Assembly: GCA_003233535.1 (NCBI GenBank)
Contig: QIMA01000422.1
Coordinates: forward strand, 1-5,058
Length of the DNA: 5,058 nucleotides
Direction: 5' to 3'
Source: Rhodanobacteraceae bacterium
GTDB taxonomy: Bacteria; Pseudomonadota; Gammaproteobacteria; Xanthomonadales; SZUA-5
The notes under the pieces were generated by a model. It had not been told where the DNA came from. It did not search any database and saw only the letters and a program-made list of their open reading frames with translations. Both the position numbers and the translations under genes were made by a program. The first letter of the stretch is position 1, and each line of letters starts with the position of its first letter. Positions 1-5,058 of this stretch are shown piece by piece.

Positions 1-609
1 GATCGCCCTGCTCGAGACCAACGCATTACGGTGGATGCGGATGAACAGCGCCTCGAACTCTCGCTCTAGATCCCGCAGCGTCTCATCGATTATGAGTTCC
101 CCGCCAGCGTGGCGCACCGTCACGTATTTCTGGTCGGCCTGGAAATAGCAGACCTCGTGCAAAGGCACCAGCTCGATCCCCCGGCGGGTGCGGGCAGATA
201 TGTGGGATCGGCGCGTCGCGCCACCATCATGCAGGGCGGCAAGCTGAGCCTTGTTGAGGCGGTGCACCGCACTCAGAATGCGCGCAAGGTCGTTTTTGCG
301 CACGGGTTTCAGCAAATAGCCCACCGCCTGCACATCAAAGGCTTCAATTGCATGCTCTTCGTAGGCGGTGCAGAACACGACCGCAGGAGGCTCTTCGAGA
401 TCGAGCAGATGGCGCGCCGCCTCCAGGCCATCCATGCCCGGCATACGAATATCCAGCAGCACCAGGTCGGGTCGTTCATGGCTTGCCATCTCGACCGCCT
501 GCACGCCGTTGCGCGCCTCGCCGACAACCCGATGGCCATCTAAGTCTTCGACCATGCGAGTGAGCCGGTCCCGGGCCAATTGTTCGTCATCGACGATCAG
601 TATTTGCAT
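1..609 (-). CDS. algR: AlgR-type LytTR response regulator (partial, C-terminus off the window)
   Basis: This is the DNA-binding response regulator partner of the AlgZ/FimS sensor encoded just upstream on the same strand. In Pseudomonas, AlgR controls alginate, type IV pili and other surface traits; the regulon in this organism cannot be read from the window. The visible 203 residues start MQILIVDDEQLARDRL. A receiver domain covers roughly residues 1-120, with acidic pocket D7/D8, phospho-acceptor D53 in LLDIRMPGMDG, T81 and the conserved K101 in LLKPVR. A LytTR DNA-binding domain begins near residue 135 (SHISARTRRGIELVPL) and includes FIRIHRNALVS near 189-199. P. aeruginosa AlgR is about 248 residues, so about 45 are missing past the window edge. 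The ATG at 609 places the receiver motifs at the family position, but no clear Shine-Dalgarno sequence precedes it. It lies 38 bases after the algZ stop, so an operon is likely. Confidence 0.95.
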   Translation of the reverse strand, partial: MQILIVDDEQLARDRLTRMVEDLDGHRVVGEARNGVQAVEMASHERPDLVLLDIRMPGMDGLEAARHLLDLEEPPAVVFCTAYEEHAIEAFDVQAVGYLLKPVRKNDLARILSAVHRLNKAQLAALHDGGATRRSHISARTRRGIELVPLHEVCYFQADQKYVTVRHAGGELIIDETLRDLEREFEALFIRIHRNALVSSRAI

Positions 610-623
610 TTCAGTTTTTGCAT
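596..623 (-). repeat. Imperfect 14-bp tandem duplication over the algR start codon
   Basis: On the minus strand, ATGCAAAAACTGAA (623-610) is followed directly by ATGCAAATACTGAT (609-596), matching at 12 of 14 positions. The second copy contains the algR initiator ATG and its first codons. The first copy supplies an ATG 14 bases upstream that is out of frame and opens an 8-codon ORF (623-597) overlapping the algR start and ending in TGA. The repeat is seen directly; any effect on algR translation is inference. Confidence 0.85.
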
Positions 624-647
624 TGGAGTACGGGGCTGCAGCCAGCA

Positions 648-1718
648 TCAATCAACGGGATAAGGATAACTCAAGGTGGTGACAAACAGGCTCGCATCTG
701 CGCTAGAAGACTCGGTTTCGAGTTTAGCGCGCGGGCCATAGAGTGCGTGCAGGCGTGAGCGGATGTTGTTGAGCGCCATCTTATTGCCTTCGCTGGCGTT
801 GCTGTATTGAGCCTCGGGCAGAGGATTGCTTATCTCGACATTGACCGTCTCATCAGCGTACCAGAGGCGCAGCCGAATCAGCCCGCCTTGGGGGAGCGGC
901 TGGATGCCGTGATAAATCGCATTTTCGAGCAGCGGTTGCAGGGTTAATAGAGGGATCCGCACCGACGCGGGCGTGGCCTCGATCTGCCAATCCATCTCTA
1001 GCCGATCGCCAAGGCGCAGCCCTTCGATGCGCACGTAGCGTTTACACAAGGCTATCTCTTCGGTAAGTCGTACCTGGTTGCCGACGTCGTTGAGGCTGGC
1101 GCGGAACAGCGCCGCAAGGTCCTCAACTACCGACTCGGCCGTTTCGGGATCTATGCTTATCAGGCTGGCGATGATGTTCATGCTGTTGAATAAGAAGTGC
1201 GGGCGAATGCGCGACTGCAGCGCCTGAATTCGCGCCTGCAGCTCTGAGCGTTCCTGCTCCCGCAGGCGCTGCTGTACGTAGAAATAGCGCAGCACCATAC
1301 CCGCAATAATGCCGGCGACGGCAAGCTGGCGAGCGATGGGCTGCCAATCATTGGCCGCGCTCAGCTCGCTACCGGCAACGACTCGCTCGCTGATAATACC
1401 CACCGTCAAGGTCGCAGCCATTACTATGCCAAAGGCGAGCGCGGCCCCACCCAGCAGGCTCAGCCGCGCGAGCAATGGCCGCGCGAAACACAACAAGCCA
1501 GCACTGGTAAGCGCCACCCACTGCACAAACAGTGACAGCAGCGCGAGCCTGGCCCAGGAAATGTCAGCGCCTGCGAGCAACAACACCAGCACCAGCAGTT
1601 GTGCGACTAGAATGACAATCGTCAGGGCCGTTACATTGCACAGCTCTGGGATCTGAAAATGATCCGAGCGGCCTTCGAGCCTTGGCGATCTGTCTGAGTT
1701 GGAGCCCGAGTCGCTCAG
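648..1718 (-). CDS. algZ: AlgZ/FimS-type membrane sensor of the LytS-like histidine kinase family
   Basis: This is the membrane sensor partner of AlgR. Read from CTG at 1718 it has 356 residues, close to the roughly 358 of P. aeruginosa AlgZ/FimS. Order: a polar N-terminus; the family motif FQIPELC (21-27); four hydrophobic segments near 31-50, 58-77, 86-109 and 128-147; a charged helical linker (148-172); the His-kinase box [12 protein letters not shown] with H174; and an N-box [15 protein letters not shown] with N266. The glycine-rich DxGxG ATP-lid motif of typical kinases is not visible after SNPLPEAQ. AlgZ homologues are known to lack some standard kinase motifs, so this need not mean loss of function. 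A GTG at 1592 gives a 314-residue frame but would remove FQIPELC and most of the first membrane segment, so it is rejected. Upstream the frame is open to a TGA at 1730-1728 and contains no ATG, GTG or TTG; CTG at 1718 is the best initiator. Confidence 0.9.
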   Translation of the reverse strand: MSDSGSNSDRSPRLEGRSDHFQIPELCNVTALTIVILVAQLLVLVLLLAGADISWARLALLSLFVQWVALTSAGLLCFARPLLARLSLLGGAALAFGIVMAATLTVGIISERVVAGSELSAANDWQPIARQLAVAGIIAGMVLRYFYVQQRLREQERSELQARIQALQSRIRPHFLFNSMNIIASLISIDPETAESVVEDLAALFRASLNDVGNQVRLTEEIALCKRYVRIEGLRLGDRLEMDWQIEATPASVRIPLLTLQPLLENAIYHGIQPLPQGGLIRLRLWYADETVNVEISNPLPEAQYSNASEGNKMALNNIRSRLHALYGPRAKLETESSSADASLFVTTLSYPYPVD

Positions 1719-1725
1719 TCGCTCA
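1710..1725 (-). repeat. Perfect 8-bp tandem duplication at the algZ start
   Basis: On the minus strand TGAGCGAC occurs twice back to back (1725-1718 and 1717-1710). The base before the first copy is G, giving an out-of-frame micro-ORF GTG AGC GAC TGA (1726-1715). The base before the second copy is the C that ends the first copy, giving CTG AGC GAC TCG in the algZ frame. Removing one copy would put GTG AGC GAC TCG in the algZ frame. The repeat and frames are seen directly; duplication as the origin of the CTG start is inference. Confidence 0.9.
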
Positions 1726-1729
1726 CCTC
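1723..1729 (-). promoter_or_regulatory. Strong Shine-Dalgarno sequence that selects the algZ CTG start
   Basis: GAGGTGA on the minus strand is complementary over seven bases to the usual 3' end of 16S rRNA (UCACCUC). From the GAGG core to the CTG at 1718 the spacing is 7 bases, which is near optimal. No ATG, GTG or TTG in the algZ frame lies near it. This is the main reason for choosing the CTG at 1718 as the start. Confidence 0.65.
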
Positions 1730-1752
1730 AAGGTGGTTAAGAAAGTGGGCAT

Positions 1753-1761
1753 TGTTATACT
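1753..1761 (+). promoter_or_regulatory. Extended -10 promoter element for argH
   Basis: TGTTATACT matches the extended -10 pattern TGnTATAAT with one mismatch. No good -35 hexamer lies 16-18 bases upstream, as is common for extended -10 promoters. Transcription would begin around 1766-1769, leaving a leader of roughly 20 bases before the argH ATG at 1790. It also excludes the longer open frame beginning at 1682 as the real gene start. Confidence 0.55.
1754..1759 (-). promoter_or_regulatory. Possible -10 element for algZ-algR, overlapping the argH -10
   Basis: On the minus strand the same bases read TATAAC, a fair -10 hexamer. Transcription would begin near 1747 and give a leader of about 28 bases that contains the GAGGTGA ribosome binding site. 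No convincing -35 was found. The call rests on position and one hexamer, so it is tentative. Confidence 0.35.
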
Positions 1762-1789
1762 TTCGACCGAATTACGCGAGCTTGGAGTT

Positions 1790-3178
1790 ATGACTAACGA
1801 CAGCAAACTCTGGGGTGGCCGCTTTACAGCTGACACCGACAGTTTCGTAGAAGAATTTACCGCCTCGGTAGGATTCGACGCGCGGCTCTATGCCCAGGAT
1901 ATTGCAGGCTCAATTGCGCATGCCAACATGCTCAGCCAAGTGGGCGTTCTGACGGTCGCCGAGCGAGACGACATCGTCAACGCCTTGGGCAGTATTCGTC
2001 AAGAGATCGAAGACGGAAAATTCGATTGGTCGGTTGGCCTCGAAGACGTGCACATGAACATCGAGGCACGCCTCACCCAGCTTATAGGCGAGACGGGCAA
2101 AAAACTTCACACCGGGCGCTCGCGCAACGACCAAGTGGCCACCGATATTCGTCTGTATATGTGCGCCGCCATCGACGCACTGACCGCGCAAATCGATGAA
2201 TTGCTGGCGACCCTCCTCAACCAGGCAGAGCAGCATAAAAGCACAGTGATGCCCGGCTTTACGCATCTGCAGACCGCCCAGCCCATCACCTTTGGCCATC
2301 ACCTGCTGGCCTGGTTCGAAATGCTGCTACGCGACCGCGAGCGCCTGGCCGACTGTCGCAAACGCACCAATCACTCGCCGTTAGGCGCTGCGGCACTCGC
2401 CGGCACCACCTTTCCTATCGATCGCGACCAGACTGCCCGCGAACTGGGGTTTGCGGCCATCTGCGAGAACTCGCTGGATGCCGTCAGCGACCGCGACTTT
2501 GCCATCGAGTTCTGCGCCTGTGCGAGCATGACAATGTTGCACTTCTCGCGGTGGTGTGAAGAACTGGTGCTCTGGTCGTGCCAGCAGTTTGGGTTTATCG
2601 AGCTATCAGACAGCTACTGCACCGGCTCATCGATCATGCCGCAGAAAAAAAATCCAGACGTTCCGGAACTCATTCGAGGCAAGTACGGGCGCGTAGCCGG
2701 GCACCTCTTCGGGTTGATGTCTCTAATGAAGAGCCAACCGCTGGCCTACAACAAGGACAACCAGGAAGACAAAGAACCCCTGTTCGACAGCATCGACACG
2801 CTGCGCGACTGCCTAACGGCAATGACCGGCCTGTTAGCTGAGATGACTGTCAACAAGGCCACAATGGCGGCTGCGGCCGAAGCGGGTTTTGCTACCGCAA
2901 CCGACCTCGCCGACTACCTGGTAGTTAAGGGTGTCGCCTTTCGCGACGCCCACGAGTGTGTCGGCCAGGCCGTGGCATTTGCTATCGAGGCCAAACGCAG
3001 CTTGAGCGAGCTGACGCTGACAGAGCTGCAACGCTTCAACCAGGCGATCGGCGAAGACGTCTTTGCAGTGCTTACCCTGTCAGGTTCGGTCAATGCGCGT
3101 GACCATTTTGGCGGCACGGCACCCGCCCAGGTGGCGGCTGCAATCGCTCGCGCCCGGCACAAGCTCGCTGAGTTTTAG
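1790..3178 (+). CDS. argH: Argininosuccinate lyase
   Basis: Cytoplasmic enzyme that splits argininosuccinate into arginine and fumarate, the last step of arginine synthesis. From ATG at 1790 it has 462 residues, the usual family length, beginning [12 protein letters not shown]. Diagnostic motifs are LEDVHMNIE (84-92), [12 protein letters not shown] (108-119), [10 protein letters not shown] (156-165) with the catalytic-region T158/H159, and the fumarase/aspartase superfamily signature [11 protein letters not shown] (279-289) with catalytic S281 on the flexible loop. QEDKEPLFD follows at 325-333. The frame stays open upstream to 1682, but those 36 codons precede the family N-terminus and the promoter element and are not included. 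The nearest ribosome binding site, GGAG at 1784-1787, is only 2 bases from the ATG, unusually close. The gene is divergent from algZ and 49 bases upstream of lptM. Confidence 0.98.
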   Translation: MTNDSKLWGGRFTADTDSFVEEFTASVGFDARLYAQDIAGSIAHANMLSQVGVLTVAERDDIVNALGSIRQEIEDGKFDWSVGLEDVHMNIEARLTQLIGETGKKLHTGRSRNDQVATDIRLYMCAAIDALTAQIDELLATLLNQAEQHKSTVMPGFTHLQTAQPITFGHHLLAWFEMLLRDRERLADCRKRTNHSPLGAAALAGTTFPIDRDQTARELGFAAICENSLDAVSDRDFAIEFCACASMTMLHFSRWCEELVLWSCQQFGFIELSDSYCTGSSIMPQKKNPDVPELIRGKYGRVAGHLFGLMSLMKSQPLAYNKDNQEDKEPLFDSIDTLRDCLTAMTGLLAEMTVNKATMAAAAEAGFATATDLADYLVVKGVAFRDAHECVGQAVAFAIEAKRSLSELTLTELQRFNQAIGEDVFAVLTLSGSVNARDHFGGTAPAQVAAAIARARHKLAEF

Positions 3179-3197
3179 CCTTTATTGCCGCTATACT
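3168..3197 (+). promoter_or_regulatory. Probable promoter for lptM-lysA-dapF
   Basis: TATACT at 3192-3197 is a good -10 hexamer. An 18-base spacer separates it from CTGAGT at 3168-3173, a weak -35 sharing three of six bases with TTGACA and lying within the last codons of argH. Transcription would begin near 3204, about 24 bases before the lptM ATG. No terminator hairpin was seen between argH and lptM, so read-through from argH is also possible. Confidence 0.45.
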
Positions 3198-3227
3198 TGC
3201 GGGCCCTGTGGCTGATGTTGCGCACCT

Positions 3228-3341
3228 ATGCGATGGCTATTGCTCTTATTGCTGACTTCATTCGTGGCAACCTGCGGTCAGACCGGACCATTGGAGTTGC
3301 CCCAGGAACAGGCCCAGCGCAGCGGGCTGTCAGGTAATTGA
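3228..3341 (+). CDS. lptM: Small LptM/YifL-family outer-membrane lipoprotein
   Basis: A 37-residue lipoprotein precursor upstream of lysA, the position held by lptM (yifL, lppL in Pseudomonas) in many gammaproteobacteria. LptM in E. coli assists maturation of the LptD LPS translocon; the role here is inferred from family and position. The sequence is MRW, a leucine-rich core (4-9), then FVATC with the lipid-bearing C16, followed by CGQTGPLELP, which matches the family motif CGxxGPLxLP. The mature peptide would be only 22 residues. The base before the cysteine codes threonine at -1, where Gly, Ala or Ser is usual. ATG at 3228 is the only in-frame start after a TGA at 3213; no clear ribosome binding site precedes it. 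The stop overlaps the lysA start in TTGA, suggesting translational coupling. Confidence 0.85.
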   Translation: MRWLLLLLLTSFVATCGQTGPLELPQEQAQRSGLSGN

Positions 3342-4657
3342 GTGGCGCGCAGCCAATTTTGGCCGATTCTCCGACGGAGCTGGATGGCGTTAGCCTCAGC
3401 GCCCTTGCACAGAGTTACGGCACGCCTTGTTTTGTTTATTCGGCGAGCCACTGCCGAGCGCAGTACGCAAAACTTACGGGCGCGCTAGCCAACATCCCCC
3501 ACAGCATCTATTACGCGGTTAAGGCGAATCCAAGCCTGGCCATTCTGCAACTGTTCGGCGACCTTGGCGCGGGCTTTGACATAGTGTCGGGTGGCGAATT
3601 GGTGCGTGTGCTCGAAGCAGGCGGCAACCCCGCTAAGGTATTGTTCTCCGGCGTCGGCAAACGCGTCGACGAAATTGATCTGGCCCTGAAGGTGGCTATC
3701 GGCTGCTTCAACGTCGAGAGCGCGGCTGAGCTGGTTCGCATCGAAGAGCGCGCGGCGGTGCTCAATCGCGTTGCGCCGATTTCGATTCGCATCAACCCTG
3801 AAGTGGACGCCAAAACTCACCCCTACATCTCGACAGCCTTAAAAGAAAACAAGTTTGGCGTGCCCGCAGATCTGGCCCTTGAGCTGTACAGGCATGCCGC
3901 GGCCAGTCCGTTGCTCGATGTTCGCGGCATCGACTGCCACATAGGGTCGCAGATCACCAGCCTCGAACCTTTCCGCGATGCACTGGCCAATCTGCTCGAG
4001 CTGGTCGATCTGCTCGCGGCTGAAGGTATACCCATCGCGCACCTCGACCTGGGTGGCGGGCTCGGCATCAGCTACGACGACACTCCGGGCCTTGACCCAC
4101 AACAGTACGGCAACGCCATGGCTGCAAGCCTGGCAGATCGCAACCTGCACTTCATCATCGAACCTGGTCGCTTCCTCGTCGGCAATGCAGGTGTGCTGTT
4201 GACGCGGGTGGAGTACCTAAAACCAAAGCCCGCGCCCGGCTACCGCAACTTTGCCATCATTGACGCAGCTATGAACGATTTGTTGCGCCCGGCGCTTTAT
4301 CAGGCCTGGCACGATGTGTCGGTCGTTGAACCCACCACCTCAGACGCCACAGACACCTCGGACGCTGCCATTACAGAATCTACCTGGGATCTTGTGGGGC
4401 CAATCTGCGAGACAGGGGATTTCATAGCAAAAGAGCGCCGGCTGGCGCTGGCGCCAGGCGCGCTGCTCGCTATTCACTCCGTAGGTGCCTATGGCATGGC
4501 GCAGGCTTCTAACTACAATTCGCGCCCGCGCGCGCCGGAGATTCTGGTTGACTCTGGCCAGGCGCGGCTCATCCGCGCCCGCGAGACAACGGCCGATATG
4601 CTCGGCCCGGAGCGCATTGCCTTGCGGCAGCGCGATGCCGCTCAGGCACCGACCTGA
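3338..4657 (+). CDS. lysA: Diaminopimelate decarboxylase
   Basis: PLP enzyme of the fold-type III (alanine racemase-like) group that decarboxylates meso-diaminopimelate to L-lysine, the final step of lysine synthesis, in the cytoplasm. Motifs in the 439 residues are YYAVKAN with PLP lysine K62, GAGFDIVSGGEL (78-88), HIGSQ (H201), the phosphate-binding LDLGGGLG (236-243), EPGRFLV (275-281), GPICETGD (354-361) with C357/E358 and GAYGMAQASNYNSRPR (383-398). The start is TTG at 3338, overlapping the lptM stop by 4 bases; AGGT at 3332-3335 is a close, weak ribosome binding site. Family members are usually about 415-420 residues. The excess is partly a Ser/Thr/Asp-rich stretch at about 331-349 between VSVVEP and WDLVGP. 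dapF, which makes its substrate, follows 8 bases later. Confidence 0.97.
   Translation: MSGAQPILADSPTELDGVSLSALAQSYGTPCFVYSASHCRAQYAKLTGALANIPHSIYYAVKANPSLAILQLFGDLGAGFDIVSGGELVRVLEAGGNPAKVLFSGVGKRVDEIDLALKVAIGCFNVESAAELVRIEERAAVLNRVAPISIRINPEVDAKTHPYISTALKENKFGVPADLALELYRHAAASPLLDVRGIDCHIGSQITSLEPFRDALANLLELVDLLAAEGIPIAHLDLGGGLGISYDDTPGLDPQQYGNAMAASLADRNLHFIIEPGRFLVGNAGVLLTRVEYLKPKPAPGYRNFAIIDAAMNDLLRPALYQAWHDVSVVEPTTSDATDTSDAAITESTWDLVGPICETGDFIAKERRLALAPGALLAIHSVGAYGMAQASNYNSRPRAPEILVDSGQARLIRARETTADMLGPERIALRQRDAAQAPT
4337..4366 (+). repeat. Short imperfect repeat inside lysA coding a TSDA-TD-TSDA insert
   Basis: ACCTCAGACGCC (4337-4348) recurs as ACCTCGGACGCT (4355-4366), 10 of 12 bases identical and separated by ACAGAC. 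It codes TSDA-TD-TSDA (residues 334-343) in a region where other LysA proteins, as remembered, have a shorter arginine-containing loop. Both mismatches are at third codon positions, so the protein repeat is exact. Confidence 0.7.
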
Positions 4658-4660
4658 GGT
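4656..4660 (+). promoter_or_regulatory. Ribosome binding site deciding the dapF GTG start
   Basis: GAGGT overlaps the lysA TGA stop and lies 5 bases before the GTG at 4666. It supports that GTG over the ATG at 4687, which would remove the family N-terminal motif KFTKMHGLGNDF. Confidence 0.7.
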
Positions 4661-4665
4661 TAGCA

Positions 4666-5058
4666 GTGCAGTTAAAGTTCACCAAGATGCACGGGCTGGG
4701 CAACGACTTTGTGGTCGTCGATCGCGTTTCACAAAATTTTCAATTGAGCGCTGCGCGCATCAAGGCGCTTAGCGATCGACACACCGGCATCGGCTTCGAC
4801 CAGTTGTTAATCGCGGAGCTGCCGTCGCGTCCCGATGCCGATTTCTTTTTTCATATATACAACGCTGACGGCACCGAAGCAGAGCAATGCGGGAACGGTG
4901 CGCGCTGCTTCGCACGCTTTGTGTTGAACGTCGGGCTCACCCGCAAGCGATGCCTGACCCTTGAGACGACCAACAGGCTCATAAGCACCGCCTTGTTGGA
5001 AGATGGGCAGGTAGAGATTGACATGGGGGTGCCGGGATTGAACGCCGCCGATCTGCCA
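4666..5058 (+). CDS. dapF: Diaminopimelate epimerase (partial, C-terminus off the window)
   Basis: Cofactor-independent epimerase that turns LL-diaminopimelate into the meso form used for peptidoglycan and as the LysA substrate. The visible 131 residues are the N-terminal half of a protein usually about 275 long. The start reads MQLKFTKMHGLGNDFVVVD, followed by RHTGIGFDQLL (38-48) and the active-site signature NADGTEAEQCGNGARC (66-81), whose C75 corresponds to the first of the two catalytic cysteines (Cys73 in E. coli numbering). VEIDMGVP near 121-124 onward fits the family. The second catalytic cysteine lies past the window end. The GTG start is preceded by GAGGT at 4656. Only 8 bases separate it from lysA, indicating one operon. 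Confidence 0.96.
   Translation, partial: MQLKFTKMHGLGNDFVVVDRVSQNFQLSAARIKALSDRHTGIGFDQLLIAELPSRPDADFFFHIYNADGTEAEQCGNGARCFARFVLNVGLTRKRCLTLETTNRLISTALLEDGQVEIDMGVPGLNAADLP

Noticed and set aside
109..682. Plus-strand open frames across the algR region
   Set aside because: They are antisense shadows of algR, whose minus-strand product has complete receiver and LytTR motifs.
648..1592. A shorter algZ beginning at GTG 1592
   Set aside because: It would delete the conserved FQIPELC motif and most of the first membrane segment, which are clearly coded upstream in the same frame.
1723..1752. A 9-codon minus-strand ORF from ATG at 1752, ending just before the algZ CTG, as a leader peptide
   Set aside because: Its ATG lies almost against the predicted -10 element, so it would not be transcribed from that promoter, and its sequence (MPTFLTTLR) shows no regulatory theme.
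1682..1789. An in-frame 36-codon extension upstream of argH from TTG at 1682
   Set aside because: It lies ahead of the family N-terminus [12 protein letters not shown], overlaps the algZ coding sequence on the other strand and includes the predicted argH promoter.
1910..2302. Minus-strand open frames within argH, and similar ones in lysA
   Set aside because: No recognisable motifs; they lie opposite strongly conserved coding sequence and are explained by its codon use.
3198..3208. GGGCCC palindrome between argH and lptM as a terminator
   Set aside because: It is a 6-base palindrome without a loop or T-tract and sits at the predicted lptM transcription start.
4843..4860. AT-rich patch TTTTTTCATATATAC inside dapF as a promoter
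   Set aside because: It codes the conserved FFFHIYNADG segment of DapF, so the composition is explained by the protein.

Overview
The window holds six protein-coding genes of a gammaproteobacterial type with moderately high GC content. Two run leftward and four rightward from a divergent promoter region near 1720-1790. The left arm is the AlgZ/AlgR two-component pair familiar from Pseudomonas and relatives: algZ (sensor, 648-1718, minus) followed by algR (LytTR response regulator, minus, C-terminus cut off at the window start). The right arm starts with argH (last step of arginine synthesis, 1790-3178). It continues with a previously unmarked 37-residue lipoprotein gene of the LptM/YifL family (3228-3341), lysA (last step of lysine synthesis, 3338-4657) and dapF (the two steps before lysA, from 4666, cut off at the window end).

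The AlgZ and AlgR sequences resemble the Pseudomonas proteins closely along their length, and the algR-algZ-argH and lptM-lysA-dapF blocks are both known neighbourhoods in Pseudomonadales-like bacteria. From memory, in Pseudomonas aeruginosa other genes separate the two blocks; here they abut with only 49 bases between argH and lptM. That points to a related but different lineage, perhaps a marine Cellvibrionales-type bacterium. The assignment is inference.

The genes form three probable transcription units. algZ-algR is read leftward from a -10 element that overlaps, on the opposite strand, the extended -10 element of argH. lptM-lysA-dapF has its own TATACT element just after argH, and its three genes are packed tightly: a 4-base TTGA stop/start overlap between lptM and lysA, and 8 bases between lysA and dapF. 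DapF makes meso-diaminopimelate, used in peptidoglycan and as the substrate of LysA.

No mobile element, CRISPR array, RNA gene or clear terminator was seen, and no new multi-gene system. The most unusual features are at translation starts. The reading frame of algZ has no ATG, GTG or TTG ahead of its conserved N-terminus. A perfect 8-bp tandem duplication lies exactly at the start and leaves a CTG codon, behind a strong ribosome binding site, as the best initiator. algR carries an imperfect 14-bp tandem duplication that copies its own start codon out of frame. lysA and dapF use TTG and GTG.
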